Assembly (NCBI GenBank): GCA_934434555.1
Contig: CAKRZX010000028.1
Coordinates: 1-26,210, forward strand
Source: an uncultured Clostridia bacterium
Lineage (GTDB): Bacteria; Bacillota; Clostridia; Christensenellales; QALW01
Length of the DNA stretch: 26,210 nt
Direction: 5' to 3'
Under the pieces are notes generated by a model. That model was not told the DNA's origin. It searched no databases and worked only from the letters and a program-made list of their open reading frames with translations. This document shows positions 15,241-23,554 of the stretch, in pieces; positions within the stretch are counted from its first letter, which is position 1, and the number at the start of each line of letters is the position of its first letter. A program made the position numbers and the translations under genes.

Positions 15241-16061
15241 AAATTTCGGTAACAACGTACAGTTTTCAGCAACTTAAAAATGCTGGCCGTGCAGACGAAA
15301 AAAAGATGGTTGAAATTACTCGTGATATGGGCTTTGACGGCATTGAGGTAACTTCGCTTCTTGAATATCCCGCCCCCGAAAAATATGCAGAAGAGTTTAA
15401 GGCGATTGCGGAAGAAAACAATATGCCCGTAGTCGCCTACACGGTTGACGCAAATTTACTCAATCCCGACAGGGAAAGCGAAATAAACAGGCTGAAACGT
15501 CAGATTCGCATTGCAAAAATTTTGGGCGCGCCGGTTATGCGCCACGATGCATATTTTGCTTTTCCCGAAAACGGAAAAGAGGATTTCGACTTTTATTTTG
15601 ACGCCGTTGTTTCCGCATTCAGGGAAATAAGCGACTGCGCAAAGGATTTCGGCATAAAAATCTGCACGGAAAATCACGGGCTTATTTGCCAGGATTCGGA
15701 GCGCATCGAGCGAATTATAAAGGCTGTAAACAGCGATAATTTCGGCTGGCTTGTTGATATCGGCAATTTCCTCTGCGTAGACGAAAATCCCGAAACCGCG
15801 GTTTCACGGGCGGCAAAATATGCGTTTCACGCACATCTTAAAGACTTTTTCCGCCGCCCATCCCCCGAAAACTGCATAATAACACGTCACGGGCAGTTTA
15901 TTCAGGGTGCACCTTTGGGCGAGGGCACGGTTCCGGTGAAAAAGTGCGTTGATATATTAAAATCAAGCGGCTACAACGGCTTTTATACCCTTGAATACGA
16001 GGGTGCGGAAGATTGCCTTACGGCGCTTAAACGCTCGCTTACATTTGCAAGGACACTGTAA
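15237..16061 (+). CDS. Sugar phosphate isomerase/epimerase family protein (TIM barrel), second copy
   Basis: A 274-residue barrel of the same superfamily as the first gene of the operon but clearly diverged from it, so not a recent duplicate. Metal-site strands are ICTENHG (Glu), WLVDIGNF (Asp), FHAHLKDFF (His) and FYTLEYEG (Glu), with the loop APLGEGTVPV. It overlaps the dehydrogenase stop by 4 bp (ATGA), which implies coupled translation, and is followed by a strong terminator that ends the operon. The presence of two different barrels with one dehydrogenase suggests sequential steps, for instance isomerisation and lyase or epimerase. The substrate is unknown. Confidence 0.9.
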   Translation: MKISVTTYSFQQLKNAGRADEKKMVEITRDMGFDGIEVTSLLEYPAPEKYAEEFKAIAEENNMPVVAYTVDANLLNPDRESEINRLKRQIRIAKILGAPVMRHDAYFAFPENGKEDFDFYFDAVVSAFREISDCAKDFGIKICTENHGLICQDSERIERIIKAVNSDNFGWLVDIGNFLCVDENPETAVSRAAKYAFHAHLKDFFRRPSPENCIITRHGQFIQGAPLGEGTVPVKKCVDILKSSGYNGFYTLEYEGAEDCLTALKRSLTFARTL

Positions 16062-16066
16062 TTTTT

Positions 16067-16091
16067 GCGGACAGGCTTCTGTCCGCTTTTT
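16067..16091 (+). terminator. Terminator of the three-gene sugar operon
   Basis: An 8-bp perfect stem GCGGACAG/CTGTCCGC (16067-16074 and 16079-16086) with a 4-nt loop and TTTTT follows 5 bp after the stop codon. Confidence 0.92.
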
Positions 16092-16137
16092 CTTAATGTT
16101 CTTTGATGCTTTTCACATATTATTCATCATTTACTCA

Positions 16138-16166
16138 TTGCTTATTTCACATTGAATGGGTATAAT
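16138..16166 (+). promoter_or_regulatory. Promoter of fucO
   Basis: TTGCTT (16138-16143), 17-bp spacer and TATAAT (16161-16166), 31 bp before the start codon. Confidence 0.75.
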
Positions 16167-16197
16167 AAACCTGAAAATATGAAAGGCGGTTTCTTTT

Positions 16198-17343
16198 ATG
16201 AACAAATTTATGCTTAACGAAACTTCTTATCACGGCAGCGGTGCCGTAAAGGCGATTCCCGATGAAATCAGGGGACGCGGATTCAAAAAAGTATTTGTTG
16301 CGTCCGACCCGGATTTGGTCAAATTCGGTGTTTCAAAAAAGGTTACCGATATTCTTGACAAAGCGGGCATTGACTACACCCTTTATTCCGATATCAAACC
16401 CAATCCCACAATAGAAAACGTTCAGCACGGCGTAAGCGAATTTAAGGCCTGCGGTGCAGACTGTATCGTTGCAATCGGCGGCGGCTCGTCAATGGACACT
16501 GCAAAGGCAATAGGCATAATCATTGCCAATCCCGAATTTGCGGACGTTCGTTCCCTTGAAGGCGTTGCACCCACAAAGAACAAGTGCGTACCGATAATCG
16601 CCGTTCCCACAACTGCGGGCACTGCGGCGGAAGTTACAATAAATTACGTTATCACCGATGTTGAAAAGAAACGCAAGTTCGTTTGTGTTGACGCTCACGA
16701 TATTCCCGTAGTGGCGGTTGTTGACCCGGATATGATGTCCACAATGCCGCCGTCCCTTACCGCCGCAACCGGTATGGATGCGCTCACCCACGCCATTGAG
16801 GGCTATATAACAAAGGGTGCGTGGGAACTTTCGGATATGTTCCACATAAAGGCGATTGAAATTATTTCCCGTTCGCTCCGCGATGCAGTTAAAAACGGCA
16901 AAGACGGCCGTGAAGGTATGGCGCTGGGACAGTATGTTGCCGGAATGGGTTTCTCAAACGTAGGTCTGGGCGTTGACCACTCAATGGCACACACTCTGTC
17001 GGCTTATTACGACACGCCCCACGGAAAGGCCTGTGCGATTCTTCTTCCCGCCGTTATGGCTTACAATGCCGAATATACGGGCGAAAAATACAAAGACATA
17101 GCCAAGGCTATGGGCGTTGAAGGTGTTGACAATATGACGCAGGCTGAATACCGTAAAGCGGCGGTTGACGCTGTGCGCAAACTTGCCGAAGATGTTGGTA
17201 TTCCCACCACCCTTAAAGGCATAGTAAAGGAAGAGGACATTCCCGCTCTTGCCGAATCCGCCTATGCCGACGCTTGCCGTCCGGGTAACCCGAGAGATAC
17301 AAGTATTGAGGAAATCGCAGAGATTTACAGAAGTCTTTTGTGA
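16198..17343 (+). CDS. fucO: Lactaldehyde reductase (1,2-propanediol oxidoreductase)
   Basis: This 381-residue iron-containing alcohol dehydrogenase reduces L-lactaldehyde to L-1,2-propanediol with NADH, the redox-balancing end of anaerobic L-fucose and L-rhamnose catabolism. It aligns closely with E. coli FucO as I remember that sequence, including long near-identical stretches (NPEFADVRSLEG, TTAGTAAEVTINYVITD, MALGQYVAGMGFSNVGLG). The NAD-binding GGGSSMD is at 94-100. The metal ligands Asp194, His198, His261 and His275 are each two residues before the E. coli positions 196, 200, 263 and 277. ATG 16198 has GAAAGGCGG upstream. It is a single-gene unit with its own promoter and terminator. Placed next to a rhamnosidase it fits rhamnose use, though rhamnose isomerase, kinase and aldolase are not in this window. 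Confidence 0.93.
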   Translation: MNKFMLNETSYHGSGAVKAIPDEIRGRGFKKVFVASDPDLVKFGVSKKVTDILDKAGIDYTLYSDIKPNPTIENVQHGVSEFKACGADCIVAIGGGSSMDTAKAIGIIIANPEFADVRSLEGVAPTKNKCVPIIAVPTTAGTAAEVTINYVITDVEKKRKFVCVDAHDIPVVAVVDPDMMSTMPPSLTAATGMDALTHAIEGYITKGAWELSDMFHIKAIEIISRSLRDAVKNGKDGREGMALGQYVAGMGFSNVGLGVDHSMAHTLSAYYDTPHGKACAILLPAVMAYNAEYTGEKYKDIAKAMGVEGVDNMTQAEYRKAAVDAVRKLAEDVGIPTTLKGIVKEEDIPALAESAYADACRPGNPRDTSIEEIAEIYRSLL

Positions 17344-17360
17344 TAGGTTTATAAATTTGA

Positions 17361-17388
17361 AACAGGCGGTTCTGTACCGCCTGTTTTT
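17361..17388 (+). terminator. Terminator of fucO
   Basis: A perfect 9-bp stem ACAGGCGGT/ACCGCCTGT (17362-17370 and 17376-17384) with a 5-nt loop, then TTTTT. Confidence 0.92.
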
Positions 17389-17629
17389 GTGTATACTGTG
17401 TTGCTTTTTTCGAAGGGTTTACAAATTTATATATAAATTTAATAAATAAAAAGTGCACAATTTGTTTGCCCATTTTCCTATAAACCCGCAAACTATTGTC
17501 CTTAAAAATTTGCTCAAATTTCAAGGTGTATGCAATGTCCTTACACACCTCTTATTATTGATTGATGCACCCCGCACCATCTAAAATCGACGCGAAGTTT
17601 AATTATGCAAAAAATCTTTCATTGCCCCG
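17389..17629. other. Intergenic region with an 18-bp AT palindrome
   Basis: No gene is supported here. The only distinct structure is the perfect palindrome AAATTTATATATAAATTT at 17423-17440. A short leftward frame that starts here runs antisense into the fucO terminator and end and looks spurious. Confidence 0.5.
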
Positions 17630-18115
17630 TCAATTCTCCTGTTTCGTGAGTTCAAAAATTTTTGCGCCTGTTCCTTCGCCGTCAGTCAGCGTAAGTTTGT
17701 TTTTATCCACCGTGAAAGTATACGTTTTATCCCGGGCGGCTTCGCTTTCAAAATCGATTGAAAGAACGCCGTCCTTTATTTCGTAGGTAAAAGCATAACT
17801 GCTGCCGGGTAAATCCAGCGAGCCGGTGCCTTTGCCGTCAAAGCGATACACCGTAACGCCGTCCAGATCCCATGTACCCTTTAATATATCCGAATTGTGT
17901 GTGTTGAAGCATGCAATTAAAACAACAATCAATATAAGCACGGCGAGCACTGCGCCAAAAATCGCCGGTATCTGCCGATGTCTGCGCTTTTTTGCGGAAA
18001 GCATGCGCGAAGACTTTCGGTAATTCCTTTCCGTTTTATGCTCCGCACCGTATTCTCTGTAACATGACTTTGAGAAGCCCTCATAAGCCCTGTTTTCTTT
18101 CTGTCTGTCGCCCAT
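17630..18115 (-). CDS. Single-pass membrane protein with C-terminal DUF5640-like beta domain
   Basis: The product has 161 residues. ATG 18115 is chosen because AGGAG lies 8 nt upstream; the open frame continues 12 residues further without a signal. The N-terminal ~50 residues are cytoplasmic-looking, polar and basic (ending SAKKRRHRQ), followed by one membrane helix (IPAIFGAVLAVLILIVVLIACF). An external domain of ~95 residues starts ILKGTWDLDGVTVYRFDGKGTGSL, with a repeated strand pattern ending KLTLTDGEGTGAKIFEL, as in small lipocalin-like DUF5640-type domains of Firmicutes. The positive-inside rule places the beta domain outside the cell. It lies 96 bp downstream of the large surface protein on the same strand and may share its transcript. 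The function is unknown. Confidence 0.8.
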   Translation of the reverse strand: MGDRQKENRAYEGFSKSCYREYGAEHKTERNYRKSSRMLSAKKRRHRQIPAIFGAVLAVLILIVVLIACFNTHNSDILKGTWDLDGVTVYRFDGKGTGSLDLPGSSYAFTYEIKDGVLSIDFESEAARDKTYTFTVDKNKLTLTDGEGTGAKIFELTKQEN

Positions 18116-18155
18116 TATAAAACTCCTGTTATCATAAAAAGACTGATTCACATAA

Positions 18156-18181
18156 GGAGACGGCTTTTTATTGCCGTCTCC
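18156..18181 (-). terminator. Hairpin after the large surface-protein gene
   Basis: A perfect 9-bp stem GGAGACGGC/GCCGTCTCC (18156-18164 and 18173-18181) with an 8-nt loop. The T-run after it on the minus strand is poor, so it may attenuate rather than fully stop read-through into the gene at 17630-18115. Confidence 0.55.
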
Positions 18182-18211
18182 CGTGATTTTACTTTCCGAA
18201 GTCAGTCAAAA

Positions 18212-21200
18212 TTATTTGACGCTTCTTTTCTTCTTTGAATAAACAGTTACCGCAACGCCTATGCCGGATACAATCAGTATGGCAAGCCAAATGCCTGTCA
18301 TGCTGCTGTCGCCGGTTTCATGGCTGATTCCGCCGGCAGCCGGAATTTCGACCGCCGCTTTTTTGTCATGGCACACCTTGCACTCTTCGTGCTTAATGCT
18401 TTTTTCGGTTGCAGTCGCTTCCTTATCAACTATCCACTCGTACTCATGACCTTTATTTGCAATAACAGTTTGCGCTTCCGTTATCTCAACACTTGCTGTT
18501 GCGTCTTTGAAGAGTTTGCCGCAATCGCACTTATAGTATGCAATGTTGCCCGTCTCCGTGCAGGTTGCATCTTTGGCTTCAACAGGCGTCAGATGATTTG
18601 CGCAAACGTGACCGAGCGCGGGAGTTATAACATAGCCGCATTCAGTGCATGTTTGGTCGTCTGTCTCGGTTGCATCTGCGCCGGGAGTGTGCTGTGTAAA
18701 GTCTGCTTTATCAGTGCAGCCTTTCCTTTGGCACGCATGCCAATGCCCCGATGCGTCCTCGCTCCACTCGTCGGAATAGTTATGCCCGAGGAGATTGCCG
18801 TCAGTAGCATTACAACCGTCACGCTTACAGGTTTTGGGCGCAGTGCATGTTGCCTCTGCCCAATCGTGTCCCAGTTTATTTTTAATTACGCCGCTGTGGT
18901 CTGTAATTTCAATATTTGCGGTTGCGTCTTCATAGAACTTGCCGCAATCGCACTTGTAGTATGCTTTGTTTCCGTCCTCTGTGCAGGTCGGCTCGTTCGC
19001 CGCAACAGGCGTCAGGTGATTGGCACAAATATGACCGAGCGCGGAAGCAATTTCATAGCCGCATTCAGTGCACTTAACCGGGTCGTTCTCGGTTGCCGCA
19101 TCACGGTCCTTGGTATGTGCTGTAACCGTGCTGTGCTCGGCGCACTTGTCAGTCTTACAGATACGGGCATGACCGTCGGCGTCTGTATAGCCCCAATCGG
19201 TCATATCCCAATCGTGAGCGCCGTAGTCGCCGTAAGGCTGATGACAGTCGTCACAGATTGCTTTTTCCTGACAGGTGGCAGTGCCGCCGTGACAATCTGC
19301 CGTATCGCTCGCCCCATCGAATTCACAAACGCGGGTGTGTGTGCCGTCGTGTTTTGAAGTCCACTCGCCCCACGTGTGACCGTCATTTATTGTCACTTTG
19401 ACTGTTGTACTGTTACCCGCTTTATCGGTTGCAACAACGGTCTGTACCCCGCCCGCCGGGTTAAGCGTTAACTTGCCGTCTGTCAATTCTACGGTATCGC
19501 CGTTCACTGTTATGGTACCAAGATATTCGTCGGTAACGGTCAGCGTAATAGAGCCGCAATACGTTTTGCCGTTATCAGCGCCGCTTATAACGGGAGCGGT
19601 TGCGTCAAGTACAATGAAGTCAGAGCGCAAATATTTAACATTGCCCGCTGTATCGGTAATTTTTGCATATACGATAAGTTTCGCGTCCGGCTCCAATCCG
19701 AATGACTTTTCATATGCGGTAAATGTCTTATCTGCAAGTTGAGCAATGCTGAGGTCATCGGCGGTTAAGAGATACTCTATCGTCTTAACGCCGCTGCCGT
19801 TATCGCTCGCCGTAATACTTACCGTCTGTTTATCCGGATAGAACAGGTTGAAACTGATAGTGTTCAGGAATTCCTGCCACCGATTGCGTTCGCTAATACG
19901 AATTTCACCGGCGGGCACGGTTTTGTCAATCTTGTAGTATTCCGTAACAACTTCGGAAATAATACCGCTTACCTTATTTTTCACATAGAAGCGCAACTCG
20001 CCGCTGTCGGTTTCCTGTGAAGCGGTCAGTCTGTCAACCCACTCGCCCTCTGCCGTATTGGTGTAGGAAAGCAGCCAGCCGTTCTCCGCCGTTACGGTGA
20101 AATCATCGTTCAGCCAATCGTTGGAGTTTACGCGATATTCACTCTTATTTGAGGTATAAGGTGTGATGTTTGCCGTAATACCCGTGGGCTGAACAAGTGT
20201 ATAGTTGCCCGCATCAGCACCGCTGAGCGAAAACTCCGTAAAGTTTACGGGGATATTCTCGCCTGTTGACACGCCCGCAAAACTGGGCGTACCGTTTTTA
20301 AGTGTTACATCTTCGCCGTTTACAACGCCGCTGAGCGTCGGAGTTCCGCTGATTTCCGCTTTATTCGTTCCGTCATAAATCTTATTCGCAACAATAAGAT
20401 TTTTTACGGTCAATTCTCTCTCATTTATGTTTGCCGTCAGGTTTCCAGCCACGGTCAGCGTATAGTTGCCGTCCGCCGCGCCCGACAGACTGTAATCGCC
20501 CGAAAGAGTAACGGTTTTGTTTTTGCCCACATTTTTCGTGTCAAATTTTGCCGTCACGCCGTCGGAAACGAGAATGACTTCATCATTATTAACTACTCTG
20601 CCTGTGTCAAGAACCGCTTTTACGGTTGCGCTGTCATTGCCGTCATATTCCTTATTCTGTGCCGTCACATTTACGGTAAGCGTTCTGGGCGTGATGTTTG
20701 CTCTACTTTCAACCGTTGCGGGTGCAGTGTGATTTTTTAACGCATCGCCTGAAATTTCAAACTTTACGGTAACGGTTTTGTCATTGCCCACATTCGCGTC
20801 TTCAAAGTTGACGTCCCATGCTCTGTAATTCCACTCTCCGCTTCCGATAAATCCGGTTACATCAACGCTGTAATTTTCGGCTTCGGTCTTGCCGTCATAC
20901 TCTTTGTCAGATACCGTAATGACAACGTTCAGCATCGCCTTTTCAATGGTAAAAGTCCATGTGGCACTTGCAAGTTCTTCGCCGCCTTTTATTACCGTTA
21001 CGGTCAGTTTATAGTCGCCCGCGTCGGCAGGCCCTGTTAAGCCGGTCAGTTCGGTGAGAGCGGTGTATGTTCCGTCCTCGCCTTTTTTCTGCCATGTATA
21101 CACAAATGTTGCGTCTTCAACGATATTTCCGTTGATTTTTACTTCCGCGCCATCAAACACAACGGCGTTGGCATCGTATGTCTTTTTGCCGTCCGTCATC

Positions 21201-23077
21201 TCCGTGCCGTCTGCCTTGGTAAGCAGTTTGCCCGAAAGGACAACATCCCGGCTGAGTTTAAGACCGTTGTTGCCGTTGTCTTTCAGCATATAGTCGGTAT
21301 TATCACAGAAGAATCCGGTGAGTGACGTAGTGCCTTTCACGGCTATTCCATTATTTGAACCGCTGATGCCGACACTCGCGCCGCGGTCAAGTCCTTTGGA
21401 ATTTATATAGTAGTTATTGCTATGGTTATAAACATTATTTCTCACTCCGTTGATGAGTGTACCGTCCGTTCCCCTGCTGCCCGCCATATTGCCGGTGATA
21501 TTCGGCGCTCCGGACACGGTAAATTTGCCTTCATTATGCACACCGCCACCGCTCTCCGAGGTATTGTCGGAAATCGTGCCGCCGTACATATTAAATGTGC
21601 CCGCGTTGTACACGCCGCCGCCGGACTGAGCATAGTTGCCGATAATGCTGCCGCCGTACATATTAAACGTACCGGTGTTGTGGTTGTACACACCGCCGCC
21701 ATAGTAGTAAAAATCGCCCTTGTTGCCTGCATCGTTACCCGTGATAATGCCGTTCCAGATAGTCAATTCGGTTTCGTTGTAAATAGCGCGGCCTGTTTGA
21801 TTGGCAGCATGAGTGATTTTGCCGACCTTAGTGCAATCGGTAATTGTGAGGCTGCCATTTTTAATAGTGATAGTTTGATATACGCTCGGACCGGTGATTG
21901 TTTTGCCGTTAAGACAAAGGTTAATGTCATAGTCGACTTTCCAATCCGAGTTAAGTTTCACATCCTGTTTAAGATAATAGTTGCCTGACTTCGTGATTTC
22001 GTCAAGGTCGGTTATGCCTTTCCATGTAAGCACATTGCCGTGTTCCGTGCAATCACTGTCGCCGCAGATGCGGTGGTCTTTGTGCCCATCAAGTTTTACG
22101 CCGCCGTTGCCGTCTGCGATTAATTCATAACCCGTATTGTCTGCATTGTCAACAAAGAAGCCTGTGGCCGAGGAAGTTCCGGTTATAACGGTGTTACCGA
22201 GCGTACCCGTTATGCCGACCCTTGCGTCTGCACTCATGCCGTCGCCCACAACCGTGATTTTTTTGTTATCAGAGCGCAGATAAACATTGTTTTCTGTGCC
22301 GTCCACGGTGTTATCGGTAATAATCGGCGCATCGGAAATATTGAGTGTATCAATGTTGTATACACCGCCGCTGTCTTCTTTTCCGCTGTTGTCCGTAATG
22401 CTGCCGCCGGTCATGTTAAATATTTCCCTGTTGAACACGCCGCCGCAATACTTACCGCTGTTACCTGTAATGCTGCCGCCGGTCATATTAAATGTGCCGT
22501 CGTTAACTACACCGCCGCCCTCTCTGGTTGTGCGATTATTCTCAATGCTGCCGCCGTACATATTAAATGTGCCGTCCGGGCAATTCTGCACACCGCAACC
22601 GGCTTGATTGCCGTAAATTTTACCGTTCCAAAGGGTAAAAGTACCTAAGTTATAGATAATAACGCCGTCTTTGCTGTTTGTACGGGTAATTTGGCCCGTA
22701 TACTTCTGACAGTCTGTAACTGTAAGGTTGCCGCTGATAATAACAACCGCGTTTTGCATGGATACATTGCCTGCCCATGTAATGGTATGACCGTTGAGGC
22801 AAAGGTTGATTTCGCCGGTGTCAGAATAAATATGCCAGTTACTTTCAAGTTGTACGCTCTGCGTCAGGTAATAGTTGCCGGGTCCCGTGATGTCATACGG
22901 GTGTGAAACACCTATCCACGTCAGGTCCCCGCCGTGTGATTCGTCACCGCAATCGCTCTTACCGCACACACAGTGCGTGTGCTCATTTGTTCCCGTAGAA
23001 GCAGCAAGGACGCTTACGGGAACAAGCCCCAGCACCATTGCGGCACACAACAAAATGCTCAATAACCGATTCTTCAT
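18212..23077 (-). CDS. Large surface protein: beta-helix blocks, YDG repeats, Cys/His-rich repeats, C-terminal anchor
   Basis: The product has 1621 residues. ATG 23077 is used (GGAGAT 5-6 nt upstream; it opens directly on the signal peptide MKNRLLSILLCAAMVLGLVPVSVLA), although the frame extends 11 codons further. Domain order: two homologous blocks (~50-330 and ~348-608), each starting LTWxGxxxxxxIT..GNYYL and NLCLNGxTIT and holding FNMYGGSIxxN parallel beta-helix repeats; an Ig-like domain (~615-725); several YDG/MBG-type domains (~725-1015, KEYDGxxxA); Ig-like and bacterial surface domains (~1020-1250); then repeats rich in Cys and His (~1250-1580) including two near-copies of GHxCANHLTPVxAxxxTCTExGNxAYYKCDCGK. 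It ends in HETGDSSMTG, a ~20-residue membrane helix and KKKRSVK, a sortase-like tail without a canonical LPxTG. It is probably an adhesin or glycan-binding surface protein; the ligand is unknown. Confidence 0.9.
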   Translation of the reverse strand: MKNRLLSILLCAAMVLGLVPVSVLAASTGTNEHTHCVCGKSDCGDESHGGDLTWIGVSHPYDITGPGNYYLTQSVQLESNWHIYSDTGEINLCLNGHTITWAGNVSMQNAVVIISGNLTVTDCQKYTGQITRTNSKDGVIIYNLGTFTLWNGKIYGNQAGCGVQNCPDGTFNMYGGSIENNRTTREGGGVVNDGTFNMTGGSITGNSGKYCGGVFNREIFNMTGGSITDNSGKEDSGGVYNIDTLNISDAPIITDNTVDGTENNVYLRSDNKKITVVGDGMSADARVGITGTLGNTVITGTSSATGFFVDNADNTGYELIADGNGGVKLDGHKDHRICGDSDCTEHGNVLTWKGITDLDEITKSGNYYLKQDVKLNSDWKVDYDINLCLNGKTITGPSVYQTITIKNGSLTITDCTKVGKITHAANQTGRAIYNETELTIWNGIITGNDAGNKGDFYYYGGGVYNHNTGTFNMYGGSIIGNYAQSGGGVYNAGTFNMYGGTISDNTSESGGGVHNEGKFTVSGAPNITGNMAGSRGTDGTLINGVRNNVYNHSNNYYINSKGLDRGASVGISGSNNGIAVKGTTSLTGFFCDNTDYMLKDNGNNGLKLSRDVVLSGKLLTKADGTEMTDGKKTYDANAVVFDGAEVKINGNIVEDATFVYTWQKKGEDGTYTALTELTGLTGPADAGDYKLTVTVIKGGEELASATWTFTIEKAMLNVVITVSDKEYDGKTEAENYSVDVTGFIGSGEWNYRAWDVNFEDANVGNDKTVTVKFEISGDALKNHTAPATVESRANITPRTLTVNVTAQNKEYDGNDSATVKAVLDTGRVVNNDEVILVSDGVTAKFDTKNVGKNKTVTLSGDYSLSGAADGNYTLTVAGNLTANINERELTVKNLIVANKIYDGTNKAEISGTPTLSGVVNGEDVTLKNGTPSFAGVSTGENIPVNFTEFSLSGADAGNYTLVQPTGITANITPYTSNKSEYRVNSNDWLNDDFTVTAENGWLLSYTNTAEGEWVDRLTASQETDSGELRFYVKNKVSGIISEVVTEYYKIDKTVPAGEIRISERNRWQEFLNTISFNLFYPDKQTVSITASDNGSGVKTIEYLLTADDLSIAQLADKTFTAYEKSFGLEPDAKLIVYAKITDTAGNVKYLRSDFIVLDATAPVISGADNGKTYCGSITLTVTDEYLGTITVNGDTVELTDGKLTLNPAGGVQTVVATDKAGNSTTVKVTINDGHTWGEWTSKHDGTHTRVCEFDGASDTADCHGGTATCQEKAICDDCHQPYGDYGAHDWDMTDWGYTDADGHARICKTDKCAEHSTVTAHTKDRDAATENDPVKCTECGYEIASALGHICANHLTPVAANEPTCTEDGNKAYYKCDCGKFYEDATANIEITDHSGVIKNKLGHDWAEATCTAPKTCKRDGCNATDGNLLGHNYSDEWSEDASGHWHACQRKGCTDKADFTQHTPGADATETDDQTCTECGYVITPALGHVCANHLTPVEAKDATCTETGNIAYYKCDCGKLFKDATASVEITEAQTVIANKGHEYEWIVDKEATATEKSIKHEECKVCHDKKAAVEIPAAGGISHETGDSSMTGIWLAILIVSGIGVAVTVYSKKKRSVK

Positions 23078-23554
23078 TCTTATCTCCGTTCCGCTGTCCG
23101 ATAACAGCACAAAATGAATTTATATTTTCGCTATGGCAAAATCTGCAATACTGATTATATCGTTTCATTCGTAAAAGGCGTCGGGCAGTACAATAACCGT
23201 CGGTCTTTCCGCCGCCCTTCTTCAACACAATATTGTATATTAAAAAGAGATGAAAAGATCCCCTTTTGCGCGAAATGCCGTTTTTTCGGCGTGAAATGCT
23301 GCCGCGCGCCCTGACAGTAACAGCAGTCGCTCCCGCAAAAGTCGTAATGATTCCGACGGCGTTGCCGCAAGGATACCCCGAATGCCGCTGCCCCTTGTTT
23401 GCCGGCTTTCGGCTATTAATCTCAAAACCCGGGAAGCCTTATATATCAGGGGTTCCCCGGGTTTTTGGCGGCGTCTTTCAATTCAATTTCCTCCGCTTTT
23501 ATGATTTCATTATAATCCGCATTTCCCGCAAGATCTGCGCCCATACATACAGTT
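23078..23554. other. Intergenic region with one strong hairpin, no gene
   Basis: I see no coding region. At 23424-23466 an imperfect long hairpin pairs AAAACCCGGG with CCCGGGTTTT around AAGCC...GG(G)GTT, followed on the plus strand by a T-run, so it could terminate rightward transcription or be a remnant structure. A leftward TATAAT at 23154-23159 is the best -10 for the surface-protein gene but has no good -35. Confidence 0.5.

Noticed and set aside
17213..17548. Leftward frame opposite the fucO end and terminator
   Set aside because: It overlaps fucO and its terminator hairpin in antisense and has no domain.
18320..19357. 345-codon rightward frame opposite the large surface protein
   Set aside because: Its Cys/Ala/Val-rich translation is the antisense of the Cys/His-rich repeats, with no independent start signal.
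23078..23554. Small RNA or riboswitch leader for the surface protein
   Set aside because: A hairpin is visible, but no conserved riboswitch core or convincing promoter pair could be identified.
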